Part shown: piece after piece, positions 14,250 through 25,370 of the stretch
Layout of the letters: every line of letters starts with the position of its first letter
Numbering within the stretch: the first letter of the stretch is position 1
Origin: Pleurotus djamor
Lineage: Eukaryota; Basidiomycota; Agaricomycetes; Agaricales; Pleurotaceae
Direction: 5' to 3'
Length of the DNA: 64,000 nt
Assembly (NCBI GenBank): GCA_029747585.1
Contig: JAPEVF010000157.1
Location: 1-64,000 of the forward strand
The notes under the pieces: generated by a model
Seen by the model: only the letters and a program-made list of their open reading frames with translations
Databases searched by the model: none
Told to the model about the DNA's origin: nothing
Program-made: the position numbers and the translations under genes

Positions 14250-16031
14250 ATGTCAGTCTCAGGGATAGCTATCCTCGGCGCTGGGATATTTGCTAAGGAA
14301 GGTACGTTACACTGAACCAGTAAACCTCCGTCTCTCGCCCCTCCTCTCCACTTCCGTGGTAAAAGGTCCTTTCGGGCTCTTGGCCCCTTGCTAATTAGCT
14401 GGCTGTAGACCATGGCTGTGTACCTGGATCTTGAGGTCCACCGCGCGACTAGTAGCAACTAGCTACGCGCCTGCCAACTCGATTGCTCATTTGTCCCTCT
14501 GTTCGCATCTTCATCTCTCTTTTCACCGAGTATTCACCTTGTTCTGTTTGACTTTGTAGCGCATCTCCCTGCCTTGGCCAAACTAGGGTCTACCGCACCC
14601 CAGCTCAAGGCGGTCTACTCTCGGTCCAAGCACAGTGCGCAGGATGTCGCAGACTACGCTGCGAAGACCCTGAGTCTTGCTTCTGCTCCAAGTGTCTACT
14701 CAGACGATGGTGATAACGAGACCAACTTGGACGCCCTACTCGCGCGTACGGATATCACAGCCGTTATCGTCGTTCTACCAATCACCCTCCAGCCATCTAT
14801 CATCCTCAAATCCCTAGCCGCCGGTAAACATGTCATCAGCGAGAAACCCGTAGCTAAAGACGTCGCTTCTGCCCTCTCGCTCATCCAGACGTATGAGACC
14901 GAATATAAGACGAAGTCCTTGGTGTGGCGAGTAGCGGAGAATTGGGAAGCTGAACCGGGGTTTCGGAAGGCGGGAAGGTTGATTGGAGAAGGCAAGATCG
15001 GGAATCCGTGTTTCTTCAATGCGAGGGTGACGAATTATATCGATAAGTCGTCGAAGTGGTATAAGACGCCGTGGAGGACAGTTCCTGATGTGCGTATCTT
15101 GGTTAACCTTCTATCCTCTCCTTCGCTGACATGGATATCATATCTGGCTCCTTCGGTTCGGCTAGTATCAAGGTGGATTCTTGGTACGTCGTCCGTCGGC
15201 TCGCTTCTATTCAGTCCCTATTCGGAGATGACTGACGATTATCTTCATCCTGCCTATTATTATTACATCTCCTCGACAACCGTATACATGGTCTATGTAT
15301 AGCTCGATGGCGGCGTGGTACGTTCTTCCTTTCTCCCTTTCGCCTCCCCTTTCTGCATCCCCTGTCATCCCTGTTTAGTCCCCTTTCCCCCTTCTTTCTT
15401 TTCCCTCTTCCCTCTGTACGTTATCTTCCTTCGAGCAATCCAGCTCATGCAACATCAAATGTAGCACACAATCGCAGCTCTTCGAACCCTCCTCCCCATC
15501 CCCCTAACCCACATCTCCTCCTTCGCCGCGCTCAACAAATCATACCTCCCTCCCCACGACACCGTCCACCTAATTCTCAAAGCATCCTCCCAAACCGCAA
15601 ACGCCCCACAAGCGCAGAAAGACATCAACGGTAGTATGTACCTCACCTGGGCGAATCCCACCAAAGTCAAATCCGCGACAGACGAGATCGTCGTTACAGG
15701 TGAGAAAGGGTGGATTAGCGTTGCTGTCAATTGGGGAGACGGTAACGGACCGTTTATTCGGGTGAAGAGTGTTGTTGCTGTGGTGAAGAAGGGTGGGGAT
15801 GGAGATGGAGATGCTGTGGAAGAAGAAGAGGAGGATGTGGAAGAGGTGGAGGATGTACCGATGGAAGGTGTGAAATGTGAGTTGAAGGCGTTCTTTGATG
15901 CTATTGCGGGGAAGGGAGGAGAGGGGTTGGGTGAGCCGAGGAATGCGTTGGTGGATGTGGCGGTGATTCAGGCAGCGTTGAATAGTGAGGGGAGTGTTGT
16001 TGATTTGAAGGAGTTGTTGAAGACGGGGTAG
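14250..16031 (+). CDS. Gfo/Idh/MocA family NAD(P)-dependent oxidoreductase
   Basis: Five exons (14250-14301, 14560-15089, 15166-15183, 15303-15317, 15465-16031) give 393 residues. Exons 3 and 4 are only 18 and 15 nt and encode YQGGFL and LDGGV, which together rebuild the conserved GGFLLDGGVH element of the family. The N-terminus has the Rossmann motif ILGAGIFAKEAH. The EKP triad (residues about 112-114), whose lysine acts in catalysis, follows a typical strand (VIVVLPI). The C-terminal half is the beta-sheet substrate/dimer domain, with an acidic insert of Glu/Asp repeats at about 15810-15860. Family members oxidise or reduce sugars, inositols or dihydrodiols; the substrate cannot be read here. 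It is divergent from the GH1 gene, which may mean shared control in carbohydrate use (inference). Confidence 0.88.
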
Positions 16032-17618
16032 AAGAGGCCTCTAGTCAGTCGTGTCGTCATGTTAGCGGTAAGAAAGAATGTGGAATTGAATTTAATGTAT
16101 AAGTATTTTCATCGTGCTTTATGCTCGCCGTTGAACTCTACGAACGTCGGTCGTTCTGTGATGATCATCTCTACCGTATGTCAGCAGGAACGAGGAACGA
16201 GGTACGCTGTGGACTCGTATCTCGCTGAGATCTCAGTATGGACTTGGTCTCAGGGACTCAACGTGGAGGCGGAGGTGGTATGCTGCTTATTCGCCGAAGT
16301 TTACCATGAACAATTCACCATTCGCTATATGGCGTATGGTTGCGTATATCATCGAACTTACTTGGGCGATCTTTTCCTATGATTGTCCAAGGCAGCGACG
16401 AGGAGCGAGCACTTAAGAAATAAAGGTCCGTAGAAGGGATGCGCAAGGCTTTCGCCGAGGAACACAGTTCCTTACTATTTGCCAATATGTTCGAATGACG
16501 GTCACTTTGACGAACGGTGCTACTCTACAATGCCCCTCTCCCAGGTATACTCACACGAACGCCGGCATCGGAGCAATACCTTATTCTCTCCCAATTCTAG
16601 ACCTCTAGCNTCAAAATCGACGTGTAAGTACAAGTGTAAGTGGAGACGCGTTATTCACCGAGGTTTACCATTCTAGATCTGACGACTGTCATTTGAGTTT
16701 CGTCCTCGGGCGGAAGCTATAAGTACGCGGTTCATCCAATGAGAAAGGATACCGTACCCTTGTACATACGTCGACATGTCGTGGTCACGAAGATGGCCAC
16801 GAATCGAGTGGCGGTGTATACCTTGAAGATGAATATTGTTGGAATCCCGGAAAAGGCGCAACCCACGACTCATGATCAAGTCTCTCTGTCTTCTGCCACG
16901 ATCATGGTTTCTAAAAGGGTGAGCGTGTGGAAGATGCTAATTTCTATCCTTTGGAGTGACGGACCTAAGAAAATCCAATATTATCGGTGTAAGTAGTCGT
17001 TGCTCCAGAACTACTGGCATGCCAGACCTGTTACTCAGTTCACAAGCCCGCTCGAAGTAGCGTAGATAGAATTGGATGGGTCTAGAAAAGGCATGCTGGA
17101 GTACAAACGACACTGGTGCCTCTCACTGTCCGGTGTTCAAATGGTTCAATATTCAGGGGGTGTTTAGGGACCACTTCTTAAGCGACTTCCCGACACTTTC
17201 TTTCTGACTTCCACCAGATTCGTGCCACCATTGCCTCCTTTCGCATACAAAAACGTTGAGTCCATAAAGTCTGTATACGCCCACAGTATCCGACTTACAA
17301 GGAAAGCACGGCAATTTTTGAACTCCTATCCAGTTTTCTCCTCTTAGGATGCATACGACGGCGTCGGCGACCGACCTGATAAGGGGAAGTTTCGAGAGCG
17401 ATGTGACAATGGTTTCAAGATCTGCAATCTGTGGGGATAAGTCAGGTAAGCATTTGATCCATCCAACGCTTGCAGATGCGATGGCGTGAACATAGAGCAT
17501 TCATCTAGGGAAGGATGGCTTTGGTAGCAAACACGAAGCCTTTGGATCGCAGTCGAGTTCTACCGCAAATCTCGAAAGGAGCACTTGTAAGCTCGAGAAC
17601 GACAGTACTGATTGTGCT
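16032..17618. other. Intergenic, possibly with a minus-strand gene fragment
   Basis: No complete gene. At about 17300-17450 the minus strand reads a plausible exon between an AG and a GT (ADLETIVTSLSKLPLIRSVA), resembling amphipathic helices in the N-terminal regions of fungal NLR-like proteins, but neither flank extends it. A short element like TTCGCCGAAGTTTACCAT at about 16290 recurs with changes near 16650. An N is at 16610. Confidence 0.35.
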
Positions 17619-18696
17619 ATGGAGACGGCCACAACGCCAAACTCGAGCTCTTCGGCGGTAAGCGCACTCCCTCCTCCTCTCCACGACCACCCAATGCCAA
17701 TAGTCAACGATAGAGTGTACCTCAACGCCCGCCCCTTAAACGAATCTTCACCTGGTTGCTCGCGAATTTGCGTCCCGCGGAATCCAACCAACCGAAAGAC
17801 GAATTGGAGAGTATTCGGAGACCAGGAGCACCCTTCCCCCTGCCTCTCACATACCTCGACTATCCGCCCATCGTTCATTACTTCTGTAAGAACACCCTGG
17901 ACTTGAATATCCGGTTCTACGACGGGCCGTTCCAAGGCCCCGGCGAGATCAAGGAGATGCGCAAGAGGCTCTACGATTGTATCCTCGCAACGAACGCAAT
18001 GATGACTCCAGAGAAACGCGAACGAATTAGGGTGTTCCATGAGAACTGGGGTAAGCGTCCACAAGAGGATACAAAGGGCATCTATTGGCTGTTTCGTCGG
18101 ATTTGGGGTGGGAGCAGAAGAGGAAAGCCCAAGACGAGTCGTGCTTCAGATGCAGAGAAGGACCAGCCGTCCATCATCCCAATGTTGTTCCTCGACCACC
18201 CTGGCGTAATAAGACACTTCAAGGAGTCCGCTGCCGACTCATACCTTTCAAAATTTGGAATTCCAGCGCAAGGACTCGATAACTTTGAGGACAAATGCAA
18301 GGCTGTTATCGACGCCATCATCACCGTCAAAGCAGCCAACCCAGACGAAGGTGAGGAGTGACTTGCCTTTATCGAGACCGAACGTTTCTTTATCCTTTCC
18401 CAGTTGTCTATGGAAGGTTGGTAGGCAAGCGACCCTTCCCAATGCCCGCACTCTTCCACCAAGACCCCGACATTGTGCACTTCTTCGACGACTACGACAT
18501 GGACCTATACCTCGATCTATATGTCCCAGCGCATCAATCTCAAGGACCTGAAGACCTGAAAGACAAGCGGAAACGGCTATACAATGCTATTCTCGCTGCG
18601 AAGTCTGCGAGGTTACCAAATTCATGGGATATTCAGCTTGATAGGTATTACGAACATGGAAAGATGATAACGGTGAAGGGATTGCGTAGTTATTAA
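17619..18696 (+). CDS. Uncharacterised protein with three internal repeats
   Basis: Three exons (17619-17657, 17714-18350, 18404-18696; introns of 56 and 53 nt) give 322 residues. I do not recognise the family. The protein contains three copies of a roughly 57-residue module at about 54-109, 165-221 and 236-294. Each has a proline-led hydrophobic strand, then a D.P.IV.HF core (YPPIVHYF, HPGVIRHF, DPDIVHFF), a tyrosine/leucine patch, a Q-G-P or PAQG turn, and a basic helix with K.KRLY.AIL.AK.A (MRKRLYDCIL, DKCKAVIDAI, DKRKRLYNAI). Copies 1 and 3 are the most alike. No signal peptide or membrane segment is evident. A basic RRGKPK segment sits between copies 1 and 2. Opposite-strand ORFs here are shadows. 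Confidence 0.7.
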
Positions 18697-19307
18697 GCTA
18701 AAACGCCGCGGTGCGAATGTAAGTTGTTGTAGCTCATTTATCCCATGAGTTCTAGGTCTGTTGTAAGTGTCGCTTGATCGGCGACTGCAGTACATGAAGG
18801 CGCGGGAGCAGAGTTGCTAGGATGAGCGTCAGGGTAAGTCCCTGAAAGCCCCTACGGACCGACCACATCACGTGCCCCTCATGTCCGTTTTCGGCGATTC
18901 AGCTGTTCGAGTTCGGGCTGATCTTTCCAGCTTCCTTCAACTGGCACTTTTCTACATCCTCCTTCNTTTTTTTGACACTGCCTTTCGTGTTTCTCATAAA
19001 CGATGCCACAACTCAACACGGAATCGACTCGCGACTAACTTGATGGATGTAGGGATTACGCCGACTTCCGAGGCGAGTTGCGTGCGAGGCCTTGCGTCAA
19101 CATTCCTCATGTCGACGACGTCGTCAGGACTAGCTTCCATGTATACCACTCTTCTCCTTACGGGCTAGGTAGAGTCTAACGACTTGATTAGCTCGATGCT
19201 AGCAATTTTTGACGGTCTAAGGCATGGAATGGCATGGCATGGATGCTCTGTGCTGCGGGATTAGTCGCGAATAGGACTAGGAGGCAGACTAGCTGGCTCG
19301 CGCGAGG
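18697..19307. other. Intergenic
   Basis: No gene is supported. An N at 18966 abuts a T-run. The right end is the promoter region of the secreted peptide gene. Confidence 0.4.
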
Positions 19308-19315
19308 TATAAAAG
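19308..19315 (+). promoter_or_regulatory. TATA box
   Basis: TATAAAAG lies 166-173 bases before the ATG of the His-rich peptide gene. A likely 5'-UTR intron (19375-19475, GTGAAC...TTAG with CTGAC-like branch sites) would bring the transcription start to the usual distance. Confidence 0.6.
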
Positions 19316-19480
19316 GAGCGGAGGGAGCAATGGAGGCGGCTCTCAGTATCCCCTCCTTCGTACTCGTTTAACAGGTGAACTTTTTCATTTCTCGTTTCGC
19401 ACTTCGTTTCGTTCCATTTCCCTTCCCTTTCTAAGTGACGGAATGACTGACTGATGGTCGTCTTCTTACTCTTAGACATC

Positions 19481-19627
19481 ATGCGAGTTTCAATTGCCCT
19501 GTTCGCCATCTTTGCTTCAGCCATGATGGTCATGGCTTCTCCTGCTCCCGCTGAGGATGCCACGGATAACGTCGACAACAGGCACAGACACCACCACGGA
19601 CATGGTCGTCACCACCACCACCACTAA
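19481..19627 (+). CDS. Small secreted histidine-rich peptide
   Basis: A single exon encodes 48 residues. The first about 20 (MRVSIALFAIFASAMMVMA) form a signal peptide, followed by SPAPAEDATDNVDN and a tail in which 10 of the last 15 residues are histidine, in HHHGHGRHHHHH. A TATA box, a probable spliced leader and a CT-rich region precede it, as for strongly expressed secreted proteins. His clusters of this density bind Ni, Zn or Cu, so metal scavenging or a pH-dependent surface role is possible (inference). No CaaX end, so it is not a pheromone precursor. It is too short for automatic gene callers. A possible extension by splicing just before the stop was looked for and not found. Confidence 0.65.
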   Translation: MRVSIALFAIFASAMMVMASPAPAEDATDNVDNRHRHHHGHGRHHHHH

Positions 19628-20174
19628 ATACCTCTCCCGTCTCAGGTTAGCTTCATACTCTTCCCCACTCCGACCTGACCTAACGTACTTGGCTAGTCTC
19701 GAAATTCCGGCTGTAGGACCTCGCAAGGAGCGCATGCCGTGGAACTTCTGGAGGCTTGTTGACTCCAAGACCGCCTACTCTTGCTCATAATCATACACGT
19801 CTAACTTCCACCCATCACATAGTTCTTTCATCCAAATAATGTATTCGCACTTCCCTTCATCATTCTGGTAGATGTTCCCTCACAATGTATACCTATGCGT
19901 ACACTCCTTGTTTCCCTTGCCCTCATATCCTATGAACTACGTTTACATTATCACCAGAGATTGAATTCGCGTCAATCGTTTAATGCTGGGCTATGAGCCA
20001 ACCCCTCGTGAACTTCTCTTACCGTGGAGTATCGCGGGATCCGTCGAGTTGACAAGTTGGTGCGAGCAAGTATAGAGTAGAATAGTACCTGGGCATTGAT
20101 ATGAGCGTGTAGCAATTACAGCACCAAGGGGTGGGCAAGTAGTGGGTTAAACGTGAGGTATTGTGCTACTAGCG
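19628..20174. other. Intergenic, convergent 3' ends
   Basis: No coding signal. It holds the 3' untranslated regions of the peptide gene and of the DUF2235 gene. Confidence 0.5.
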
Positions 20175-23100
20175 CTACCAGTCATCGAATTCGACGTCCC
20201 AAGTATCTTTACCAAGGAGCTCCGACTCAGTAGTCAGCTGCTTTCCATCAGAAGAAAAGGCCAATTGGTTTGTTCCATACTTGTCGAACTCCCATATCGG
20301 TTCCCAGGTATCACACCTCCAAACATGTATCCGCGTCGATGCAGCGGTGGCCAAGAGTCGCTCGTCGTGCCGGTAAGCTAAGCAATGTATCGGACGGTGG
20401 ATCCCCGTTGGAACGTCATGAATGGGCTCATCAAGGGTGATGTCCCAAGTCATCAGGTGACCAGAGTCGGTGCCACAAGTTAGAAACTGTCTTGTCGGGG
20501 ACCACGTCAAGGAAGAGACTCCAGAGATATGTTTTATCACAGGCGTTTGTTGCTCATTGTGATTAAAAATGAAAATGGGGCTTGATGGGCCTATTGCGCA
20601 AGCAAGTTGAGTTCCATCGGGCGAAGGTGTAGCAATCAGACGCGGGCAATCCAGGGCCGGTGATTGATCGGCAGTGGAGGGGAGTTCTTCGAGGCTGCTT
20701 TGAGGGAGATCAAATCCAGAGTGGGTTGCACCGTCAGGGAGGATCCGTTGGAGACGGCATAGGAAGCGCGAGACCTCGTGCATTTGATCCAACTCCTTAC
20801 GGAAACCGGTTTTATCGTCGTCTGTCGCGGATTGATGCATCCAACTGTGAATGGCTGTGATAGATCTCATGAAAGGAACTTGGAGTGAAAGCCGTTCGCG
20901 AAAGAGTCCGGGAATGCACGTGTACGTGAGGATTTGGCGTCCGATGTGTTGACTGGGCCGGGAATCTATCAAGGCTGGAATGCAAAGTTCATAAGGAATC
21001 AGGGGAAATAGTTAATGAGGACGCACGGTCTCCAAAGTTTCGGAGGATGTAATGTAGCTCGGACGGCGGCATGTCGCTGCTTGCGAGCCATTCTCGAATT
21101 TGAGAAGTCGTATGTTTACGATGACCAACTCGGGCATGCTTTAGGAGAGATAGTATTCTGCTCCGAGATTGTGTAGTAGCGGGTCGGTGAGCCTGCAAGA
21201 ATCTGAGGGCCGAGACCAAGATCGTTCCTGCCTCAAAAACCTCAGTGAAATACGCCCGACGTGCTTCTGGAGAGAGGATAAATATGATTGGATATTGAAT
21301 AGGGAGGGAACACACCATCGTGGAGTACAGGGTGAAGCGCATCGAGTGCGGCGTCGAATTTGTGGAAATCGGGGTTGGTCCCTTTATGATCGCAGATTTC
21401 TTGTAGGGTTTGCAGGGTGTGATTCGCATCTTCGTAGGGGTCTCTCTCGATCACCGTATTGGATAGGTTGTTTTCATATAACTTGAACCAACTTGGCGAA
21501 CCGTGTGGCAGCGATGCTGTGGGGAGATAACGCGCCGCCCGAAATTCCAAGTTGGTCTTTGGAGCCAAAGGAAACGCACCGGGAACAGGACACTGTTCGA
21601 TATATTCCAAAGCTTGAGGGTCAGGTAGGTCGTCGGCCAACGGGAATTCACAAGGATCTTCGGACACCTCGGCAGCAGGTGTAAGACGGCCATTCGCCAG
21701 CCGAATCGCAGACCGTGAGGAACAATTATCGCTCGTGGAGTGCTCGACTGGCGAAGAAGCGATGCCTGAAAAGACCGACTGGTGGATGAGTTGTCCCGGT
21801 TGGATGGTTCGACCCCCACCAAGGTGAGGCCTAAAGTACTCGTGTCATTGNAAAAAAAAACNATGAGCACTCAGCAATCTTAACGTACCACCACGTCGTG
21901 CTATTTTCATCCGTATAGGAGAGACTACCGAAGGGTAAGACCTCGAGCAATTTCCAGTGCCAAGTCAATGAGTTAGTCGGTGTGATCGAAACCCATTTGC
22001 CAGTGTATGGCTTGACACGGAGACCACAAGTGACAGCTTCGTATGTCACCCAACGAAGTGACGGGCCGAAGTTTGCTAGCTCTTCGTTGAGGATATTTCC
22101 GCCGCCGCTAGTGGAGGAAAGACGAAGTTAAGAAGGGACGAATTCAGAAAGATCTGGGACACGTACATGTCAGAATGCGAGCCGGCGAACCAGACTTCCT
22201 TCACGTCTCCACGTTGTGCGACTTGATTAGGACCAAGCCCGCCATTCGCATATTCGGGCTGGAATTTGACACGGCATTCGTCCAAGGCAAGGGCGTGTCG
22301 GAAGTGACAAACGTGTCCCATACCAGAAACAGTTTCGGGTAGAGATTTACCACGAAATATTCCAATGGAAGACACAGTGTCCCTACAGTATAGTATTAAT
22401 ACTGTAAATAAGCCATGGAAAATGAGAAATTCAAGCGACGATTCTCACCAAGCACCGATGAAGTGGACTTGGACATTCTCGTGACAGAGAGTTCTCTTGA
22501 ACTGCGCGCAAAGTTTGTCCTCTTTGCTCGGCGATGGGGGAGCTAATGGCGCCCCACTCAAGTTGTTGGCAGCCGACCCCATTGCGGGGTTAGACGTTGA
22601 GTTACGAGTTGAGGCATCCATAACAGACGAGTATAGTTCATAAGCGCTATAACCGTATCAGTCTAGCACCGCCCGATAGGATGCAACGTGCAACGGTATC
22701 TGCCTTTTGTTGCCCTTTAGCAGCAAACCCACCTAAGTCGACGCAAGAAGGAAATTAGATGGGCCTAGAAAGAGGACGATGCTGGGACTGACTTTCTCGG
22801 TCATTCCAGCGATAATGGTATGCGCCTCTGGAAAACCCTGCGTCGAAATTTATCAGTAGGCTTGAGCATTGGAACTCTTGAGCATGAACATACCGAATAG
22901 AAATATCCGATCACCTGGTTGGTAGTTTTTGGACAGCCACTCGTATGCTGCGTGGACGATGTTCTCGAATTTCCTAGGAAAATAACGTTAACATTCGGCT
23001 GGACTGAGGGAAGTCAAGGTAGCGACATACCAAGCGATTGCGGTATCGATGGCATGATAGACGACCTGCTTCAAGTAGCTCAGTGAACGGAAGGACGGTC

Positions 23101-23351
23101 GCGCATAGGTTCCGATGCCACTGTCGTAGTAGGCCACCTGTCTTTCATCTCTGATAATCCGGCTGAAGAGCTCGACGACGTTGGTACTCTGCGTATCACA
23201 CAGAAGGTGAGCCGAAGTAAAGAGAAGATGGACTACAAATTCCACTGACGTGCTCGCAGAACTGATTCGCCGTACCGTCGATGTTGAGAATTAAGCTTCG
23301 TCCTTCGTCGGTGTGAATACACGTCGTGGTTGGTGGAGGCGGGGAAGACAT
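20175..23351 (-). CDS. DUF2235 alpha/beta hydrolase-like protein with C-terminal WD40 repeats, frame-broken
   Basis: Eleven exons: 23351-23250, 23188-23031, 22973-22894, 22837-22793, 22732-22695, 22646-22449, 22382-22167, 22107-21889, 21830-21316, 21266-21027, 20974-20175. The N-terminal domain has the DUF2235 signatures NIDGTANQF, DSGIGTYARPS, the nucleophile elbow GFSRGAY, and WFAGSHSDIGGG with its conserved Asp. The long last exon adds WD40-type repeats (SPDGTQLACA, SSLTWSPTRQFLTCGTDSG, CLAYRHDERLLATAAS). The family includes alpha/beta hydrolases related to phospholipase effectors; the fungal role is unknown. In exon 4 the frame changes just after GFSRGAY: only 7 bases separate it from AGMTEK where the family has five residues, consistent with an 8-base loss. 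All splice sites and the remaining frame are intact, so this is a recent mutation or a sequence error. Expected size without the break is about 870 residues. Confidence 0.75.
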
Positions 23352-23782
23352 GGATAGAGGTGACGGGGGAAGGCGACGTGCATCAGCTGGGTTTGTGCTT
23401 ATACTTCACTGTCAGGTTGGCGCTTGTGGTCCCTTGATGTGAGGTCCGTGAGTTATGAATGCAAAAAGAGAATATCGAGGATGGCATCCCTTAAGGCAGA
23501 ACTGATGTGCGCCGCGACTTGAACAGGTGGTTGGAATCGCGATCTCTTGGCACAGAAAGGAATAAAGATGAAGTAATGGTTCTCGATGACATTGCGAAAG
23601 GGAGCTCGGTAGAGGACACATCGAGATATCAGAATGTTTCAACGCTATCCACAAGTCTCAAGTCGTTGACGGACGGTAGGTGCCGAAAATTAACGAACGG
23701 ATGGCCACAAGGTCCGTCTGCTGTGGTAATGAGGTGGCGGTGGCGTTATTATACAGACTGAGACGACTCCTCTTGGATTTGC
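23352..23782. other. Intergenic, upstream of the DUF2235 gene
   Basis: A short plus-strand ORF at about 23507-23761 is charged and lacks any family signal; I do not support it as a gene. Confidence 0.4.
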
Positions 23783-24481
23783 CTATACGTCTACTGTGAG
23801 GCCTCTGCCTTCGGATGGGTCCCCGTGACGTTGGCAATTCATTTCATTGTGCTGAAAAATGACTGGGCGCCGTGACGAGCGAAAAACTGGTGGGGTATCA
23901 ATAGGAGGGCAGACGCCAAACGAGGAAATCAACAAGGAGCCTGATAGGTATATGGAGAGATCCATGAAAAAGGCCTGCCAGTTAAATACGTCAGCGCCTG
24001 GGAGAGATGTCATTGAATAATAGAAATGCTGTACCAACGCAACATCAAGCAATGGAACGTTCAAGAGACCCATACCAGAACCAACTGACAACGTGGACAT
24101 ATTGTTGAGTACACGCGTAATGAGGGTGCGATGAGCGATGGAATTGAGGTTCGGGACGAAAGCGGAGGCCTGGAGGTTATCCATGCGGTAAACGACAGGA
24201 AGACTTGTCAACGATATCGTGTCTGGTGGCTGAATGGTGTATAGTGCCGTTCTGGAAGCTGCCTGTAAACGCAAGCGAGAGGGTTTGCCTCCTCGGTTTA
24301 CACAAACTATTATACGTGGACACATGGGGGGTGGTCCAGCGAGGTAGAGGGGTGGTTTGAATAAGTTCGGTGAATTGACCAGGGAACCGCAAATGCCGTA
24401 CTGACCAAAGAAATTGATGTAGGATATTTTCTGCTGTATACGTGCATCAAGATATTTCGATCCCTTGAAGTTGGAGGCCAT
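23783..24481 (-). CDS. Uncharacterised ORF, 232 residues
   Basis: An uninterrupted ATG-started frame opening MASNFKGSKYLDARIQQK. The middle has hydrophobic stretches (SVGSGMGLLNVPLLDVALV and FFMDLSIYLSGSLLISSF) that loosely resemble the last transmembrane helices of fungal multispan proteins such as DUF6534. No family can be named. Internal AG/GT sites around 23960-24030 suggest that the true gene may be spliced. It may also be a chance frame. Confidence 0.3.
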   Translation of the reverse strand: MASNFKGSKYLDARIQQKISYINFFGQYGICGSLVNSPNLFKPPLYLAGPPPMCPRIIVCVNRGGKPSRLRLQAASRTALYTIQPPDTISLTSLPVVYRMDNLQASAFVPNLNSIAHRTLITRVLNNMSTLSVGSGMGLLNVPLLDVALVQHFYYSMTSLPGADVFNWQAFFMDLSIYLSGSLLISSFGVCPPIDTPPVFRSSRRPVIFQHNEMNCQRHGDPSEGRGLTVDV

Positions 24482-25370
24482 GTTTCGCTTGAAACCGCGG
24501 AACGAAGGGCGTTGCGGTATCAGTCACCCTGGGGCCCGAGTTCCTAAAGAGAACGGATTAACTACCCTCAACAGCGAGGCGAACGCATGCACAACTGCGG
24601 TTTCAACAGGGTTTCACTGCAGTGGCCTATTCCCTGTGACTTGAGACGTCCTTGAAGGTTCACTCGACGATATTTTGCCGGGCATCACAGGAAGATACCA
24701 GGCCGCAACAAGCCTGAGGTTCCTTACAAAATCAAATTGTTAGTCAGGTGCTTGGGTTAGTCTACTCGATGCGAGAGGTACATTTAATAAGGCGAGAGCG
24801 ACATTTGATGACTTTGTGTCGCACTATATGGCAGGCTGAGTGTCATGATGGAAGTTCAACAGAGAGTGAGAGGGAAGGGTCGGAGACTCAGCAAATGAAG
24901 GACTTCCAGACCTGGGCCTGAGACCAGGTCTATCATACTCACGTGATGGTTTCCCGCATTCCCCTGTGCAGCTGCTCAGTGCTCCCTAGTCACTGCTCCG
25001 TCTGACTGTGCCGATTCGTAGAGCCTGGCGCCTCCCTTCTCAGCAGATCAGGAGAAACCGTGAAATGTCTCCTTCATATAATCTCGGAGCGAGACCTGGA
25101 AGCTGTTTTTGTTTTCATCGTCGAAAGCCCTAACTTTCTAATAGGAGTCGTCGCATGTGACTCAATCGATCCGGAACCGATTAGATCGAAGTCAAGAAAA
25201 TTTTGAGGGATTGCATTTTATTATCCACCACCATCATCAATCCCCCATCGCCCACTAGAACATAGAGGGGGACCATCTTCACCACATCTACATCGTCCAT
25301 CTCACTCAAGGTTTCTGACTCTTAATCTTGGATTACCCTTTACTCTTATAATTCACGACTTGACGACACC
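24482..25370. other. Upstream region of ARB1, with an inverted repeat
   Basis: No gene. AGACCTGG at 24908-24915 and CCAGGTCT at 24924-24931 form an inverted repeat with an 8-base loop; similar GACCTGGTC sequence recurs just after ARB1 near 28280. CT-rich leader sequence precedes the ATG. Confidence 0.45.

Noticed and set aside
17501..18064. 187-residue minus-strand frame
   Set aside because: It lies opposite the triple-repeat gene, whose repeats, splice sites and family-like periodicity are far stronger; the minus frame is a shadow.
19481..19627. His-tag vector contamination as an explanation of the HHHHH end
   Set aside because: The sequence has a eukaryotic signal peptide, a TATA box, a probable leader intron and no vector flanks; codons are mixed with Gly and Arg between histidines.
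24908..24931. Transcription terminator or transposon end
   Set aside because: The inverted repeat has only 8-base arms, no T-run and no partner at a fixed distance; noted only as a repeat.
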